Shown here: piece by piece, positions 63,434 through 64,000 of the stretch
How positions within the stretch are numbered: the stretch's first letter is position 1
How the letters are laid out: each line of letters opens with the position of its first letter
Source: CAYNRE01 sp964399535
GTDB taxonomy: Bacteria > Planctomycetota > Planctomycetia > Pirellulales > CAYNRE01
Reading direction: 5' to 3'
NCBI GenBank assembly: GCA_964399535.1
Contig: CAYNRE010000028.1
Coordinates: forward strand, 185,409-249,408
DNA length: 64,000 nucleotides
Program-made: the position numbers and the translations under genes
Notes under the pieces: model-generated
Database searches by the model: none
What the model saw: only the letters and a program-made list of their open reading frames with translations
Told to the model about the DNA's origin: nothing

Positions 63434-63850
63434 CTACTTGTGTCCGTTCAGTCCCAGCCTTATGACTCGAAAGAACTCGCGATCGGCATCCTGCCATTCT
63501 TGTTCACGCAAGCACGACTGGAAGATGCTGCGGCACTCTTGAGCGATTCGCCAGGCCGTTTGGTCAGTAGCAACGACGAACGGTGGCGGCTCTGCGTGCG
63601 GGCTGGCAGACCGAGCAGCCAGCAAAGCAGCGTCAACAAGCGTCTGGATCGCCTCGCGAATGTGAGGCGGAAGGGACGGCCAAGCGTCCGCGATCCGGGC
63701 TATGGCCGGAGGCAAGCAGACACTTTGGCTTTGAGAACTGGGCTGTCGATCGGCGTCACTGGACGCCTGCGAAGGAAAACCAGAGATTTGACAGCGCTGC
63801 CCAGGCGCTGCCACGGCAGAAGTCGAATCCTGTAACTCGTTGTCCTTCAA
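63434..63850 (-). CDS. Small conserved protein abutting tmRNA
   Basis: The 138-residue protein has a low-complexity start and a folded C-terminal half with LPPAIARIADAWPSLPPHIR and REFFRVIRLGLNG. I associate the AWPSLPPHIR-like block with small planctomycete proteins near integrases. The start is TTG at 63850, just 12 bp from the mature 3' end of tmRNA, with no clear Shine-Dalgarno, so expression might come from read-through of ssrA. The function is unknown. Confidence 0.55.
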   Translation of the reverse strand: MKDNELQDSTSAVAAPGQRCQISGFPSQASSDADRQPSSQSQSVCLPPAIARIADAWPSLPPHIREAIQTLVDAALLAARSASPHAEPPPFVVATDQTAWRIAQECRSIFQSCLREQEWQDADREFFRVIRLGLNGHK

Positions 63851-63862
63851 TTGGTTAGAAAG

Positions 63863-64000
63863 TGGAGGCGGCGGGAATCGAACCCGCGTCCCGTAACATT
63901 TCAGTGGCCGCTTCTACGTGTGTAGTCGGTCTTTTGAAGTTTCGCCGGCAGGACCCCGGCCGACAGGGTTCGCCAACGGCTAGCCAGGAGCTTTTTTAGC
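63863..64000 (-). ncRNA. ssrA: Transfer-messenger RNA, 3' part (cut by the window edge)
   Basis: Read on the minus strand, the sequence ends with the tmRNA T-arm and acceptor: GGACGCGGGTTCGATTCCC, then GCCGCCTCC and the discriminator A at 63863. The stretch TTTGAAGTTTTGC... and the pseudoknot-like GC arms upstream fit tmRNA; the tag-coding part and 5' end lie beyond 64000. CCA is not encoded, so it would be added after transcription. tmRNA rescues stalled ribosomes and is a frequent integration target for tyrosine recombinases. Confidence 0.85.

Overview
The window is GC-rich bacterial DNA, most likely from a planctomycete (probably Pirellulales). The basis is three proteins with C-terminal PEP-CTERM sorting signals, DUF1080, DUF1570-type and GMC/cytochrome proteins, many secreted or lipoprotein-type hypothetical proteins, and several small proteins of a kind I associate with planctomycetes. 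No ribosomal RNA, CRISPR array or intact transposase was seen. One RNA gene is visible: the 3' part of tmRNA (ssrA), on the minus strand at the right edge.

Region 1 (1-12.1 kb) holds mostly secreted or envelope proteins: an SGNH-fold membrane protein behind a Gfo/Idh/MocA oxidoreductase, a TPR protein, a HExxH protease-like protein, a PI-PLC-like enzyme translationally coupled to a SnoaL-like protein, a transglutaminase-like protein, an unknown conserved protein, an RfbD-type reductase and a HEAT-repeat lipoprotein. Region 2 (12.2-18 kb) has two PEP-CTERM surface proteins, one of 1322 residues built from nine units of about 120-125 residues, and ends in a clear Rho-independent terminator. Region 3 (18.2-24.3 kb) has a YjbQ protein and then a compact glycine cleavage operon, gcvT-gcvH-gcvPA-gcvPB, ending in a LipM-type octanoyltransferase that could supply the lipoyl group for GcvH. 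Region 4 (24.3-39 kb) has an FHA protein, small conserved proteins, an ECF sigma factor with a likely anti-sigma factor, a large secreted protein, a TPR lipoprotein, a class V aminotransferase next to serA (serine synthesis), an M48-type membrane protease, a BON protein and a glycosyltransferase-like membrane protein. Region 5 (39-49.2 kb) has a receiver protein lacking the usual lysine, a DUF1080 / PHA-granule-type / TIM-barrel group, a flavin monooxygenase, an SDR, an LssY_C protein and a secreted CBM9-like protein.

Region 6 (49.6-60.3 kb, minus strand) is the most unusual part. It is a tight four-gene operon, read from 60283 down to 49615: a 1122-residue di-haem cytochrome c membrane lipoprotein, a 1579-residue fusion of a GMC flavoprotein oxidoreductase to a membrane-embedded patatin lipase, a membrane-anchored DUF4331-like protein, and a protein with catalase-superfamily motifs. 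Together they suggest an envelope lipid release-and-oxidation pathway. That function is inferred, not shown.

Region 7 (61-64 kb) is visibly poorer in GC and looks like the remains of an integrated element lying against the 3' end of ssrA. It contains a tyrosine recombinase with two in-frame TAA stops, a nested palindromic repeat, a PEP-CTERM protein made of four near-identical 55-residue units, and a small gene abutting tmRNA. Base composition also drops in parts of region 6, so the island could be larger.
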